Shown here: positions 26,780 to 35,535 of the stretch, piece after piece | Layout of the letters: each line of letters begins with the position of its first letter | How positions within the stretch are numbered: position 1 is the stretch's first letter | Origin: Paenibacillus pabuli | GTDB lineage: Bacteria; Bacillota; Bacilli; Paenibacillales; Paenibacillaceae | Length of the DNA stretch: 64,000 nt | Direction: 5' to 3' | Assembly (NCBI RefSeq): GCF_023101145.1 | Contig: NZ_CP073714.1 | Coordinates: 310,001 to 374,000 of the forward strand | The notes under the pieces: model-generated | Told to the model about the DNA's origin: nothing | Database searches by the model: none | The model's input: the letters and a program-made list of their open reading frames with translations, nothing else | Made by a program: the position numbers and the translations under genes

Positions 26780-27526
26780 ATGAATTTCACATTAGATTTT
26801 TGCTGGATCAAGAAAAGAATTACTTCAAAAAACATATTTGTCCAAGTGCAACCTGTATCAATCTTTAAGTGTTCTACCATATGTAAAACATTTACTTCCG
26901 ACATTCCTACAGCTGCACAGCAAACTGCAAAAGCTCAAAAAAATCAACTTGCTCTTCAAAAGGCAGAACAATTGGCCAGTGGAATTTCCATGTTTGCACT
27001 GGGAGAATCCAAAACAATCGCTGTGCCAAGCTATCAGCAAGAAAAAAGTTATTGGTGCGGCCCTGCTACGACTAAACAGGTACTCGGATTTTTTAATGGA
27101 TCATCAAGCTCCCAAACCACTTATGCTAAAGAGCTTGGTACCACTACAGATGGTACTGACTTCTCTCTTGTCGATGATGTCATTAACAAATATCAAACGA
27201 AGAATACGTATATATACCAAAGTTTTACCTCGTCAGATTACCTTACCTGGAAATCAGCTATGATACTTTCGATCGACTGGGGGAATCCGGCGGTTCTAGA
27301 TTTAAAAATCACGTCTGCCAACATGCCACTTTATCCAAGAACTGTCGAAGGACACATTTTAAATACGTCCGGGTATAATGTAATCAGTGAAAATGATAAG
27401 AAACTCAGGTTGACAGATCCGTTTGACGAAGGAGGGCGTGGCGTTACGCTCGGTAATGTATGGCATCCATTTGACGGTGTGTGGGGTGCAAACCAAGCTC
27501 ACTTCCGTAAAGCCATTCTTTGGTAG
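26780..27526 (+). CDS. C39-like cysteine peptidase, start uncertain
   Basis: The clear part begins near residue 70: VPSYQQEKSYWCGPATTKQVLGFF, with the catalytic Cys in the C39_2-type motif, then VEGHILNTSGYN with the likely His and RLTDPFDEGG with the Asp region. Such proteins are usually secreted. The N-terminal end is problematic: the frame is open back to 26633, inside a terminator; ATG 26780 has no ribosome site; and the natural-looking start, KKRITSKN, is preceded by ATC (26807) instead of ATG. No convincing signal peptide is in frame. It may be a gene that lost its start. A membrane-anchored protein follows 61 bp later. Confidence 0.55.
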   Translation: MNFTLDFCWIKKRITSKNIFVQVQPVSIFKCSTICKTFTSDIPTAAQQTAKAQKNQLALQKAEQLASGISMFALGESKTIAVPSYQQEKSYWCGPATTKQVLGFFNGSSSSQTTYAKELGTTTDGTDFSLVDDVINKYQTKNTYIYQSFTSSDYLTWKSAMILSIDWGNPAVLDLKITSANMPLYPRTVEGHILNTSGYNVISENDKKLRLTDPFDEGGRGVTLGNVWHPFDGVWGANQAHFRKAILW

Positions 27527-27587
27527 GGCTAATACGATTCGAATAGGAGGGGAGCAATCCCCTCTAATTGTCAGAGTAGGGGGAACT

Positions 27588-28763
27588 ATGCGGACTAATA
27601 AAGCAAAGTACACATTGATCTTAGTCTCTGTAGCTATTATTTCTGTAGGAATTGTTTCGTTGAGTCTTATAAATAGAAATCTTAAGCCTTCATCCATTCA
27701 GCAGCCCATATCTAATGAAACGAATTTGACTTTAAATGAGCCGATTAGAGCAGCGCTCCCGAATTTGGTTCAACCCTATAAACTAAAGGATAAAAGTCTT
27801 ATCTCCACGTTTGTCGCTCCGAGTTATATTAACGATACTTTAGTTGCCTTTGAAAGAGATGATAGCGAAAAATCTACGAGTTATATTGATACATTTTCAC
27901 GTGAAAATAAGGTAGTAAAAAATATCTATCAAACACCCAATAAAGAAATTATAAATTCACTGGTAGGTGTTGAAGATAAGTTGTTTTGGGTGGAGTACGG
28001 TAGGAATCAGGAAAAGGATACAAAATGGGCAATCAAATCACTTGACCTGAAAAATAATCAGGAAAAGATTTTATATAGCGGAATAAGTAGTGATCATATA
28101 GAACCGCCTGTATTGAGGGTTTTTGAAAATCAAGTTAGCTGGATAGAAAAAAAGATCAAAGAACATATTGTATATAGCACTGCGATCCTATATAAACCAA
28201 TTACAAATGAGTTAATTAGATTGGCTACAACTGAGTTAGATGAACGTGGCAATCAGCGAAAAGGAACTTTTATGGCACTTCAACGACCAATTGTTAATGG
28301 TCTTCTTGTGCAACAATCTGTATTCAAAACTGCGTCAGACAAATCGTATGAAATAGTGTTTTATCCATATGATCAAACAAATCCAATTACATTGCTGGAA
28401 AGTAACCAAGGGATAGTTGATTTCACAGCTGATCAGGAATGGTTTGTTTGGAGTGAAATAGGCAAAATCAGTATTGCGGATAGAAAGACTGGTGAGATCA
28501 AATATGAATTTGAGGCAAAAGATAAAGATCTCACTATTGATTCTCCATTTATTATGAACGATCATCTTTACTATCGGTTCTCAATGTACCAAATATTCGA
28601 TGCAGATTTATTAACTGGAAAAACAGAGCAGCTTTCTATACCGCGACTCTCAACATCAAAGATTTTTAATACAGGAAGTTACTTAGGATTTTCATACATG
28701 GATGCCAAAAATAATACTGGAGAAGTTGAGTTTAATATAATTTCTGCAGATCAATCGAAATAA
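27588..28763 (+). CDS. Membrane-anchored protein with beta-propeller-like repeats
   Basis: A 391-residue protein of unknown function. One hydrophobic helix (about residues 8-27) after basic residues anchors it; the rest is probably outside. The outer part repeats short units such as NSLVGVEDKLFWVEYG, SWIEKKIKEHIVYST and DQEWFVWSEIGKISIADRKTGE, spaced by about 45 residues, as in TolB/WD40-like propellers. AGGGGG precedes ATG 27588. It lies 61 bp after the C39-like gene and may be its partner. Base composition here is more AT-rich than in neighbouring operons. Confidence 0.78.
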   Translation: MRTNKAKYTLILVSVAIISVGIVSLSLINRNLKPSSIQQPISNETNLTLNEPIRAALPNLVQPYKLKDKSLISTFVAPSYINDTLVAFERDDSEKSTSYIDTFSRENKVVKNIYQTPNKEIINSLVGVEDKLFWVEYGRNQEKDTKWAIKSLDLKNNQEKILYSGISSDHIEPPVLRVFENQVSWIEKKIKEHIVYSTAILYKPITNELIRLATTELDERGNQRKGTFMALQRPIVNGLLVQQSVFKTASDKSYEIVFYPYDQTNPITLLESNQGIVDFTADQEWFVWSEIGKISIADRKTGEIKYEFEAKDKDLTIDSPFIMNDHLYYRFSMYQIFDADLLTGKTEQLSIPRLSTSKIFNTGSYLGFSYMDAKNNTGEVEFNIISADQSK

Positions 28764-28900
28764 TTCTGTTTGTTCAAGCGCGCATCTGTTACTCTATCTG
28801 TATTCTGAGCCTAGGGAGTGAGAGCGTTCTAAGTTTTATGCAGCGTTACTTTGGATTCATTTCTTACGAGTTTTCGAATGGTTTTATTTATGTAAGTCTA

Positions 28901-28926
28901 AAAAAGCAAAGAACCTCATCGCATAA
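28901..28926. terminator. Left half of a terminator split by the IS element
   Basis: AAAAAGCAAAGAACCT here is complementary to AGGTCCTTTGCTTTTT at 30202-30217, apart from one mismatch. Without the IS and one TAA copy the two halves would lie about 13 bases apart as a bidirectional terminator. Confidence 0.75.
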
Positions 28927-28964
28927 TGGTCAAGACCCCATTTAGTAGACATTATAAAAAGACC

Positions 28965-29849
28965 CTAGGCTGCAAACTGGCGTCGGTACTCTACCGGCGT
29001 CAGTTTCTTTAGTTTCCGTTGTGGCCGTTTTCGGTTGTAAAAACGGATATATTTTTCAATTTTGCTTTGTGCTTCGGTAAGCGTTCGGATATGATAAGGA
29101 TAGAGTCCTTCCGTTTTGAGATGCGAGAAGAAACTCTCCATCGAGGCATTGTCATAACAATTCCCTCGGCGAGACATGCTGATTCGGGCGCCAACCTTTG
29201 GCAGCATGTCGTGGTAAGCATGAGACGTGTACTGGAACCCCTGGTCGCTGTGAACGACCAGTCCGGTCACGTTTTTTTGCTTCGCAAACGCTTTGCTGAA
29301 TGTGCGGAGCACGAGATCATTGTCGTTACGTTCGCCCATTTCGTAAGCCACAATCTCGTTATTAAACAGATCCTTTATGGCTGAAAGATATATCCAGCGC
29401 TCTCCCACACGATACTGGGTAATGTCCGTTACCCATTTCTGATTCGGTTTTTCTGCACTGAAATCTCGCTTCAACAGGTTCTCTGCTACACGCTGCGCAG
29501 GTGCATACGAGCTGCTGGAGCGTCGTTTACGACGAATTCTGGCTTGAATACCGAGCATTTGCATCAGGCGGAGCACCTTTTTGTGGTTCATCCAAATCCC
29601 TTGATCTTGCCAAAGGAACAACTGGAGCTGTCGATAACCATATTTGCCTTCATATCGTTGATACGTTTGAAGCACCTGCTTCTTCGCCTTTGCATCGCGA
29701 TCGATTCGTTTACGTTTTACATAGGCATAAAACCCACTCCGGGACACGCCAAACACATGGCATAGTTTCTGGATATCACCGTATGCCGCTACTTTCTCCA
29801 TGATCTGAAATCTTTCTTGTTTGCTTCCTCCTTCCAGGTTACCAAGCAC
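28965..29849 (-). CDS. IS3-family transposase OrfB (catalytic part)
   Basis: A 294-residue DDE integrase-fold transposase, made as an OrfAB fusion by -1 frameshifting or from the GTG at 29849. After an HTH_21-like region (GVSRSGFYAYVKR), the rve domain shows the catalytic residues in WVTDIT, HSDQGFQYTS and ASMESFF (Glu), 35 residues between the second Asp and the Glu as in IS3 enzymes. The slippery A-AAA-AAG heptamer (minus strand 29855-29849) lies exactly at its start. Confidence 0.93.
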   Translation of the reverse strand: MLGNLEGGSKQERFQIMEKVAAYGDIQKLCHVFGVSRSGFYAYVKRKRIDRDAKAKKQVLQTYQRYEGKYGYRQLQLFLWQDQGIWMNHKKVLRLMQMLGIQARIRRKRRSSSSYAPAQRVAENLLKRDFSAEKPNQKWVTDITQYRVGERWIYLSAIKDLFNNEIVAYEMGERNDNDLVLRTFSKAFAKQKNVTGLVVHSDQGFQYTSHAYHDMLPKVGARISMSRRGNCYDNASMESFFSHLKTEGLYPYHIRTLTEAQSKIEKYIRFYNRKRPQRKLKKLTPVEYRRQFAA

Positions 29850-30115
29850 TTTTTTAGCAACTCATTCTCCCGTTTCAGGTTTTGCACATAGCGGTCTTGA
29901 TCCATGTATTCTTTTCGGCGACCTCGTTGATCCAACAGTCCAAACTCGCCTTGTTCCCGGTGTTTTCGCATCCAGCGCTTCATTCGTCCCGGGTCATGAA
30001 TTCCCAAATGTTCATTTATCTTTCGGTAAGTCCACCCCTCAACCGTATGCAAACGAATAGCCTCTTTTTTTAACTTCTCTGAATACGTTTTAAACTTTTG
30101 TCCTTTAATCGTCAT
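29789..30115 (-). CDS. IS3-family OrfA (DNA-binding part)
   Basis: A 108-residue protein with a helix-turn-helix (EGWTYRKINEHLGIHDPGRMKRWMRK) for end recognition and a C-terminal leucine-zipper-like helix (YVQNLKRENELLKK). GGGGG lies about 10 bases before ATG 30115. It overlaps orfB by 61 bases; the frameshift signal is in the LLKK codons. Confidence 0.9.
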   Translation of the reverse strand: MTIKGQKFKTYSEKLKKEAIRLHTVEGWTYRKINEHLGIHDPGRMKRWMRKHREQGEFGLLDQRGRRKEYMDQDRYVQNLKRENELLKKCLVTWKEEANKKDFRSWRK

Positions 30116-30194
30116 AAAAAATGCACCCCCTAGAATTTCATCGGCTAAACCCAGGGGTTTTTCCAATGTCTATTCTAAGGGGTGCACTTCATAA

Positions 30195-30219
30195 AACGAG
30201 TAGGTCCTTTGCTTTTTTT
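30195..30219. terminator. Right half of the split terminator
   Basis: CGAGTAGGTCCTTTGCTTTTTTT pairs with the left half at 28901-28920. Alone it cannot form the hairpin, so the convergent genes at 27588 and 30258 may have lost a shared terminator. Confidence 0.7.
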
Positions 30220-30257
30220 GTTATGCCTGTACTTTACCATACGTTTCTATAGAGAGT

Positions 30258-30614
30258 TTAGATAAACAGGAATGGCAGCAGAAACAGTGTTGCTACCAAG
30301 GCCAACTCGATCCCTGTTCCATAGCCGTAACCACCGTACCCTCCACCATATCCTCCATAACCATATGGACCGTAGGCAGAAGATTTAACTTTTTTTGCTG
30401 TAACTGCGTTTTTCTTGCTGCCTTTTACAAGCTGCTGTTTGGATTTGACTGAACACAGACGTGGTCCCTCGAAACATCCGTTCAAATAGATTTTGCCATC
30501 ACGACATTGACCAAGCGTACCATACATATGCTTACCGTCGTTCATAACGAGACAAACGGAACGTCCAACGTGTGGAGAAACCGTCTCTTCACATACCGGA
30601 TTAATTCTGTACAT
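30258..30614 (-). CDS. Small GY-rich protein with Sm-like N-terminal part
   Basis: A 118-residue protein that I cannot assign. Residues 1-50 contain VGRSVCLVMNDGKHMYGTL and KIYLNGCFEGP, a strand pattern recalling Sm/Hfq-like folds, with five Cys. Then comes a Lys-rich linker, a Gly/Tyr repeat (PYGYGGYGGGYGGYGYG, about 84-100) and a hydrophobic tail (ELALVATLFLLPFLFI). Gly-Tyr repeats next to Cys occur in spore-coat proteins, so a spore surface role is a guess. AGGAGG precedes ATG 30614. Confidence 0.72.
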   Translation of the reverse strand: MYRINPVCEETVSPHVGRSVCLVMNDGKHMYGTLGQCRDGKIYLNGCFEGPRLCSVKSKQQLVKGSKKNAVTAKKVKSSAYGPYGYGGYGGGYGGYGYGTGIELALVATLFLLPFLFI

Positions 30615-30778
30615 GCAAATCCTCCTCATAAGGTGCGGTTGCCGCTTGAATTCAACGGTTTGTATATCATAGTAAAAAGAATGCCGATTGGTATGGACGA
30701 GTACCCGGAAATGAGATGGGGAGGAGCCGTTTTTGCATCTGATCCATACACTGGAGGGAGTAAAAGGGAGGGGATATC

Positions 30779-31519
30779 ATGGATTATCATGATTTGCTGG
30801 CCCGGCTTGGTGAAGGGAGTGCCCATCCGGGGGGATTCACAGCAACGATGCAACTGTTGGATACACTGTCTCTGCATGCGCATAGCAAGGTGCTTGAGGT
30901 GGGATGTGGTACAGGGAGGACCGCTTGTTATCTCGCTCGAAATGGTTATCGGGTAACTGCGGTTGATCTTAACCGGCAGATGTTGGAGAAAGCAGTGCGG
31001 CGCGCAAGGCGGGAACGCCTGGATATACGTTTTATTCAGGCGGATGCGAAATCCCTGCCTTTTCCGGATCGTTATTTTGATGTGGTATTCGTAGAGTCTG
31101 TCACCATCTTCACTCAGTGGCGAAGTTCCCTTGCGGAATATAGGAGAGTATTAAAGCCAGGTGGTCATTTTATCGATCGGGAGATGGTGTTATCGGGAAC
31201 GAAGACAGAGGTGATGAGCCGTAGGCTAAAACAATTTTACGGCATAAGGACACTGGCAACCCTGACCACGTGGAAGAAACGTCTCAGACAGAGTGGTTTT
31301 ACTGAAGTTTTGGTCAAGGAACAATCTCGTTCCATGGGAAAATGGGGCGTGGATCATGATCCTCATCGGGAGATGGATATGAGCCTGTTTGAGGATGAGC
31401 AAGTTCAGCGTATGGGGCGCACCAATGATCGTTTGCTTGCGAGATACGGGAAAAGGCTGGGTTATGCCGTTTTTGAAGCAAAGAATTCAACGGATAGTCA
31501 TAATAAACAGAAAGAGTAG
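30779..31519 (+). CDS. SAM-dependent methyltransferase (class I)
   Basis: A 246-residue protein with motif I VLEVGCGTGRTACYLA (about 38), the acidic VTAVDLN (about 60), QADAKSLPFPDRYFDVVFVES (about 87) and post-motif VLKPGGHFIDRE. This is the Methyltransf_11 group, which includes quinone-biosynthesis and small-molecule methylases. The acceptor is unknown. AAAGGGAGGGG precedes the ATG. A terminator follows at 31585. Confidence 0.88.
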   Translation: MDYHDLLARLGEGSAHPGGFTATMQLLDTLSLHAHSKVLEVGCGTGRTACYLARNGYRVTAVDLNRQMLEKAVRRARRERLDIRFIQADAKSLPFPDRYFDVVFVESVTIFTQWRSSLAEYRRVLKPGGHFIDREMVLSGTKTEVMSRRLKQFYGIRTLATLTTWKKRLRQSGFTEVLVKEQSRSMGKWGVDHDPHREMDMSLFEDEQVQRMGRTNDRLLARYGKRLGYAVFEAKNSTDSHNKQKE

Positions 31520-31584
31520 GATTAGAGGGTACTTTATTATCGAATGTAAAAAGTGATTAATGATGATGCTAAAGCCATATTTAT

Positions 31585-31620
31585 AAAGGCAACCCGTTAT
31601 ATATGGGTTGCCTTTCCTTT
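31585..31620. terminator. Terminator between methyltransferase and GntR genes
   Basis: AAAGGCAACCC pairs with GGGTTGCCTTT around TTATATAT, with T-rich sequence after. It can serve both convergent genes. Confidence 0.85.
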
Positions 31621-31687
31621 GGTCCCGGACTTTAAATTCAATCCAGTGAGTGATGAAGATGGTTCACTCAAGATGCTGCTTGAAAGC

Positions 31688-32332
31688 TTACAGCATATCG
31701 TTGTCGATGATGCGCCAGTGGTGCTTCAACAGAGCCTCCAATTGTGGTTTATCTTTGGCGCGAAAAGCACTTACGATCTGGCGATGTTCTTCATTTACTT
31801 CATTAAGTACACTGGATAGCTTCGCTTTGTTGTCGCTGACATACGACTGGCGAATAAAGCTGTTTTTTAACGTGTTTAACATCTCGATGACAGTGGCGTT
31901 GCCGCAGCGCGTGATGTACAGATTATGAAATTGATATTGATTTTTGCTGTAGGCAGCCAGATCGAGCTGGGTGATATCTTCATCCATCCGTGCAACAAGG
32001 GCCTCCATCTCCAGGAGTTCAGACGGTTTGAGATGGTCCGCTGCAAGTGTAGCAGCGAGCGCCTCAAGCGCACCGATGGCCTGTGAGAACTCGAGTTTTT
32101 TGCCAGCATCAAAAGGAGCCACGATAAATCCCCTGCGTGGGATATATTGCAGAAGATTATCAGAAGTGAGCTGAAATAAGGCCTCCCGAGTAGGTGTACG
32201 GCTGATGTCCAGCTTTTTGCATATTTCCGCTTCATTAATCTTCTGATTGGGCAGCAGTGTCCCGTCCTGAATTTTCTGTGCGATATAATCGTAAACGTGA
32301 TCTTTCAAGGACCGGTATTTGGGTGCCTCCAT
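31688..32332 (-). CDS. GntR-family (FadR/FCD type) regulator, probably of arginine genes
   Basis: A 214-residue regulator. The N-terminal winged helix-turn-helix is clear (INEAEICKKLDISRTPTREALFQL, about 32-55, then YIPRRGFIV), and the rest is an all-helical FCD ligand domain with metal-ligand-type residues (HNLYITRCGN, HRQIVSAF, HHWRI). ATG 32332 follows AAGGGGGG. It is divergent from the amino-acid transport and rocD-rocF genes. FCD regulators often bind TTGTATACAA-like palindromes, and two perfect copies lie before those genes, so it probably represses them; the ligand may be an amino acid or a product. Confidence 0.88.
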   Translation of the reverse strand: MEAPKYRSLKDHVYDYIAQKIQDGTLLPNQKINEAEICKKLDISRTPTREALFQLTSDNLLQYIPRRGFIVAPFDAGKKLEFSQAIGALEALAATLAADHLKPSELLEMEALVARMDEDITQLDLAAYSKNQYQFHNLYITRCGNATVIEMLNTLKNSFIRQSYVSDNKAKLSSVLNEVNEEHRQIVSAFRAKDKPQLEALLKHHWRIIDNDML

Positions 32333-32573
32333 ACCGAATCCCCCCTTCTGTATATAGTGATGATTGGATGTGTGAGGGTACAAGCCCTGTAATGGTGCGC
32401 CGTTCGGGAGTTTCAAGTTTTTATCATCTTAACACCGAGGGGGGAGTTGGGCAAGCAATCTTAATGATCTAAATCAATGTAAGTTTCATGTTAAATAAAT
32501 TACGTATTATGGAATTAAAGCGTATAAATGTGTTAAATTCATTGTCATTCAATAGATTATTTGTTAGTATTAC

Positions 32574-32602
32574 TTACATTAAAGTCCATATATTGTATAC
32601 AA
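32574..32602 (+). promoter_or_regulatory. Promoter and TTGTATACAA operator of the transport genes
   Basis: TTACAT (32574-32579), 16-base spacer and TATACA (32596-32601). The palindrome TTGTATACAA (32593-32602) covers the -10 box, the expected place for a repressor. Sequence 32333-32573 is AT-rich and shows nothing else. Confidence 0.6.
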
Positions 32603-32646
32603 GTTATATGTCTTTATCATTCCAAAACAGAACAGGGGTATGTTGA

Positions 32647-33468
32647 GTGAAAAGAGTGCTTTTGCCAATGATGCTGTTGTTAATGGTGGTAATCATGTCA
32701 GCTTGTGGGCAGGAACAAACGACGGGGGCCGGGTCGGAACCTTCTCCATCCTCGGAGAGTGGTGCCGCAGAGAAGAAAGTAATCGTACTTGGCACCAGTG
32801 CAGACTACGCACCTTATGAATTTCACAAAAGCATTAATGGCAAAGACACTATTGTTGGTTTTGATATTGAAATTGCCAAGGCGATTGCTGCGGACATGGG
32901 AGCTGAGCTGAAGATTGAGGACATGGATTTTGATGGCTTGCTTATGGCGCTGAGCACGGACAAGGTCGATTTTGTCATATCAGGCTTAACACCTACAGAA
33001 GAGCGAAAGAAGAACGTTGATTTTACGGATATCTACTATTATGCAGAACAGGCAGTGCTCGTTAGAGCTGACGAAGGCGACTTGATTTCCTCACTGGATG
33101 ATTTGTCGGGTAAGCAGGTAGGTGTGCAGAAAAGCTCCATTCAGGAAGGCATTGCTCAGGATATTCATGGAGCCAAACTTACTTCTCTTGCCAAAATTCC
33201 CGAGTTGATTCTTGAATTGCAGACTGGACGGGTAGAAGCGCTTATTCTGGAGAAGCCGGTTGCGCAGCAGTATGTAAAGAACCAGCAGGGGCTGGTTGTT
33301 GCAAATGTGAAGATTGAACAGGCAGAGGATGAAGGGGGATCGGCAATCGCTGTGAAAAAAGGCAACAAGGAGCTCGTTGATCAGATCAACAGTACGCTGG
33401 AGAAGCTCAAAACGGGCGGAGAAATCGAACGCTTCGTTGTTGAAGCGAATGAGATGTTAGGCGAATAA
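32647..33468 (+). CDS. Amino-acid ABC transporter substrate-binding lipoprotein
   Basis: A 273-residue SBP_bac_3 protein. A signal peptide ends in the lipobox VIMSAC (Cys 20), so it is lipid-anchored outside the membrane. The mature part has the family blocks GTSADYAPYEF, GFDIEIAKAIAADMG and FVISGLTPTEERKKNVDFTD. Start is GTG 32647 after AGGGGT. The neighbours rocD and rocF point to arginine or ornithine as ligand; this is inferred. The permease follows 23 bp later; no ATPase gene is present here. Confidence 0.9.
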   Translation: MKRVLLPMMLLLMVVIMSACGQEQTTGAGSEPSPSSESGAAEKKVIVLGTSADYAPYEFHKSINGKDTIVGFDIEIAKAIAADMGAELKIEDMDFDGLLMALSTDKVDFVISGLTPTEERKKNVDFTDIYYYAEQAVLVRADEGDLISSLDDLSGKQVGVQKSSIQEGIAQDIHGAKLTSLAKIPELILELQTGRVEALILEKPVAQQYVKNQQGLVVANVKIEQAEDEGGSAIAVKKGNKELVDQINSTLEKLKTGGEIERFVVEANEMLGE

Positions 33469-33491
33469 ACCGGGCGAGTGAGGGATATGCC

Positions 33492-34148
33492 GTGAATTTA
33501 GATTTCTCCTTTCTATCCGAACATTGGCAGGATTATGCGCGTAGTGCGTGGGTAACGTTGGAGCTTTCCTTCTTTGGGGTGTTGTTTGGTACTTTGCTGG
33601 GGGTTATGGTGGCACTGCTGCGTATATCACGAGTGTGGCCTATCAAATTCGTAGCATCCGCGTATATCGAACTCATTCGCGGTACGCCGATGTTGGTGCA
33701 AATACTCATTATTCATTATGGTCTGACCGTAATTGGTGTGAACCTCACCGCATTTATGTCGGGGGTGGTGGCATTGACCATGAACAGCTCGGCATACATG
33801 GCTGAGGTTTTCAGGGCAGGGATTCAAGCAATCGATAAAGGACAGACTGAAGCTTCGCGTTCTCTTGGGATGTCTCATGGCATGACGCTTCGCCACATTA
33901 TACTGCCGCAGGCCTTTCGTAACATGCTTCCAGCGATCGGCAATGAATTTATTATTATCATTAAAGATTCCTCCCTTGTTTCCATGATCGGGATTGCTGA
34001 GATTATATATACAGCCAGAGCCATTCAGGGGGTTACCTTCCAACCGCTCGCCCCACTCCTTGTTGCTGCTGCCCTCTATTTTGTAATTACATTTACGTTG
34101 GCCAATCTACTCACCTGGCTGGAACGCAGGCTTTCCATATCGCGATAA
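33492..34148 (+). CDS. Amino-acid ABC transporter permease
   Basis: A 218-residue His/Glu/Gln/Arg-type permease with five membrane helices and the EAA loop EASRSLGMSHGMTLRHIILPQA (about 120-141) that contacts the ATPase. IELIRGTPMLVQ near residue 58 is the family signature. Start is GTG 33492 after GAGGGA. It pairs with the binding protein upstream; the ATP-binding subunit must be encoded elsewhere or shared. Confidence 0.92.
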   Translation: MNLDFSFLSEHWQDYARSAWVTLELSFFGVLFGTLLGVMVALLRISRVWPIKFVASAYIELIRGTPMLVQILIIHYGLTVIGVNLTAFMSGVVALTMNSSAYMAEVFRAGIQAIDKGQTEASRSLGMSHGMTLRHIILPQAFRNMLPAIGNEFIIIIKDSSLVSMIGIAEIIYTARAIQGVTFQPLAPLLVAAALYFVITFTLANLLTWLERRLSISR

Positions 34149-34248
34149 CGGTAATACGGACTCTACGAATGTGTGGAATTAGGTGATTGCGGAAAAAGTG
34201 AGCAGGAGTTGTAAATGGTCGTGGCGAAGCATACATTGATATTGTATT

Positions 34249-34258
34249 TTGTATACAA
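34249..34258. promoter_or_regulatory. TTGTATACAA operator before rocD
   Basis: A perfect copy of the palindrome at 32593, 28 bases before the rocD start. It suggests separate control of rocD-rocF by the same GntR-family protein, perhaps as a roadblock or with its own promoter. Confidence 0.6.
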
Positions 34259-34286
34259 TATAATCCACGAGAGGTGCTGGGGGTAT

Positions 34287-35480
34287 ATGTCAGATTCGAA
34301 ATTGTTAATGGATTGGTCGGAACGTTATGCTGCACCTAATTACCATCCGCTCCCGATCGTCATTGAACATGCGGAAGGGGTATGGGTCGAAGATCCGGAA
34401 GGCCGCCGTTATATGGATATGTTAAGTGCGTATTCGGCACTAAATCACGGGCATAGACATCCAGCAATCATTCAAGCGCTGAAAGATCAGGCTGACCGGG
34501 TAACATTAACATCACGGGCATTTCACAGCAGTGCGGCAGCACTTTTTTATCAGAAGCTCTCGCGATTTACGGGCAAAGCCAAAATTCTGGCCATGAACAC
34601 AGGAGCCGAAGCGGTTGAAACGGCCGTGAAAGCAGTGCGAAGATGGGCATATCGCTGCAAGGGTGTACCGGAAAATAAAGCCGAAATCATCGTATGCTCA
34701 GGAAATTTTCATGGAAGAACACTGACGGTCACCTCTTTCTCATCTTCAGAAGAGTACAAAAAAGACTTTGGACCTTTTACACCTGGATTTAAAATCATTC
34801 CTTACGGTGACATTGAAGCACTTAAGCTTGCGATCACACCGAATACAGCCGCTTTCCTTGTGGAACCTATTCAGGGGGAGGCTGGTATTGTCATCCCGCC
34901 TGAAGGATATCTTGCTGAAGCCTTTGCGCTGTGCAAACAGCATCGTGTATTGACCGTGGCGGATGAGATACAGACTGGATTCGGACGAACGGGACGACGT
35001 TTTGCCTCTGACTGGGAGGGGATTGAGCCGGATATCTGGATTATGGGTAAAGCGCTGGGCGGGGGAGTGATGCCCATCTCGGCTATTGCTGCAAATGAAG
35101 AGATTCTGGATTTGTTTGAGCCAGGTTCTCATGGGTCCACATTCGGGGGGAACCCACTCGCTTGTGCTGTCGCAGTCGCAGCACTGGAAGTTCTGGAAGA
35201 GGAGAAGCTTGCAGAGCGTTCAGAGCGTCTGGGGGAATATTTTATGAAACAGCTTCAGAAAATTCGCAGTTCTGCTGTGCGTGAGATTCGAGGCAGAGGA
35301 TTGTTCATCGGTGTTGATCTGCATGTACCTGCACGTTCGTATTGTGAGAAATTAATGTCCGTTGGACTGCTCTGTAAAGAAACCCATGAGACAACGATCC
35401 GTTTTGCGCCGCCATTGACCATTACCGATGCTGAGATCGACTGGGCGTTGGAACGAATTGCTCAGGTGCTGGGTGACTGA
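34287..35480 (+). CDS. rocD: Ornithine aminotransferase
   Basis: RocD moves the delta-amino group of ornithine to 2-oxoglutarate, giving glutamate 5-semialdehyde. The 397-residue class III aminotransferase shows [12 protein letters not shown] (about 108), NFHGRTLTV (about 141), [12 protein letters not shown] (about 225) and the PLP lysine in MGKALGGG (about 255). Length is that of B. subtilis RocD. ATG 34287 follows GGGGG; an upstream start at 34215 lies before the operator. rocF follows 55 bp later. Confidence 0.94.
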   Translation: MSDSKLLMDWSERYAAPNYHPLPIVIEHAEGVWVEDPEGRRYMDMLSAYSALNHGHRHPAIIQALKDQADRVTLTSRAFHSSAAALFYQKLSRFTGKAKILAMNTGAEAVETAVKAVRRWAYRCKGVPENKAEIIVCSGNFHGRTLTVTSFSSSEEYKKDFGPFTPGFKIIPYGDIEALKLAITPNTAAFLVEPIQGEAGIVIPPEGYLAEAFALCKQHRVLTVADEIQTGFGRTGRRFASDWEGIEPDIWIMGKALGGGVMPISAIAANEEILDLFEPGSHGSTFGGNPLACAVAVAALEVLEEEKLAERSERLGEYFMKQLQKIRSSAVREIRGRGLFIGVDLHVPARSYCEKLMSVGLLCKETHETTIRFAPPLTITDAEIDWALERIAQVLGD

Positions 35481-35535
35481 ATAAACCTTTCATTCCTTGA
35501 TTACTTCATATTAAGCGGCGAAGGAGCTGATCTAC

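Larger units (their letters stand above)
28927..30191 (-). mobile_element. Complete IS3-family insertion sequence (IS150-like), 1265 bp
   Basis: Terminal imperfect inverted repeats start TG and share ACCCC-TTAG-ATAGACATT within the first 30 bases of each end (28927 inward and 30191 inward). The target duplication TAA flanks both sides (28924-28926 and 30192-30194). It carries overlapping orfA and orfB on the minus strand with a typical -1 frameshift site. Both frames, all catalytic residues and both ends are intact, so it may be active and recent. It landed in the loop of a terminator. Confidence 0.92.
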
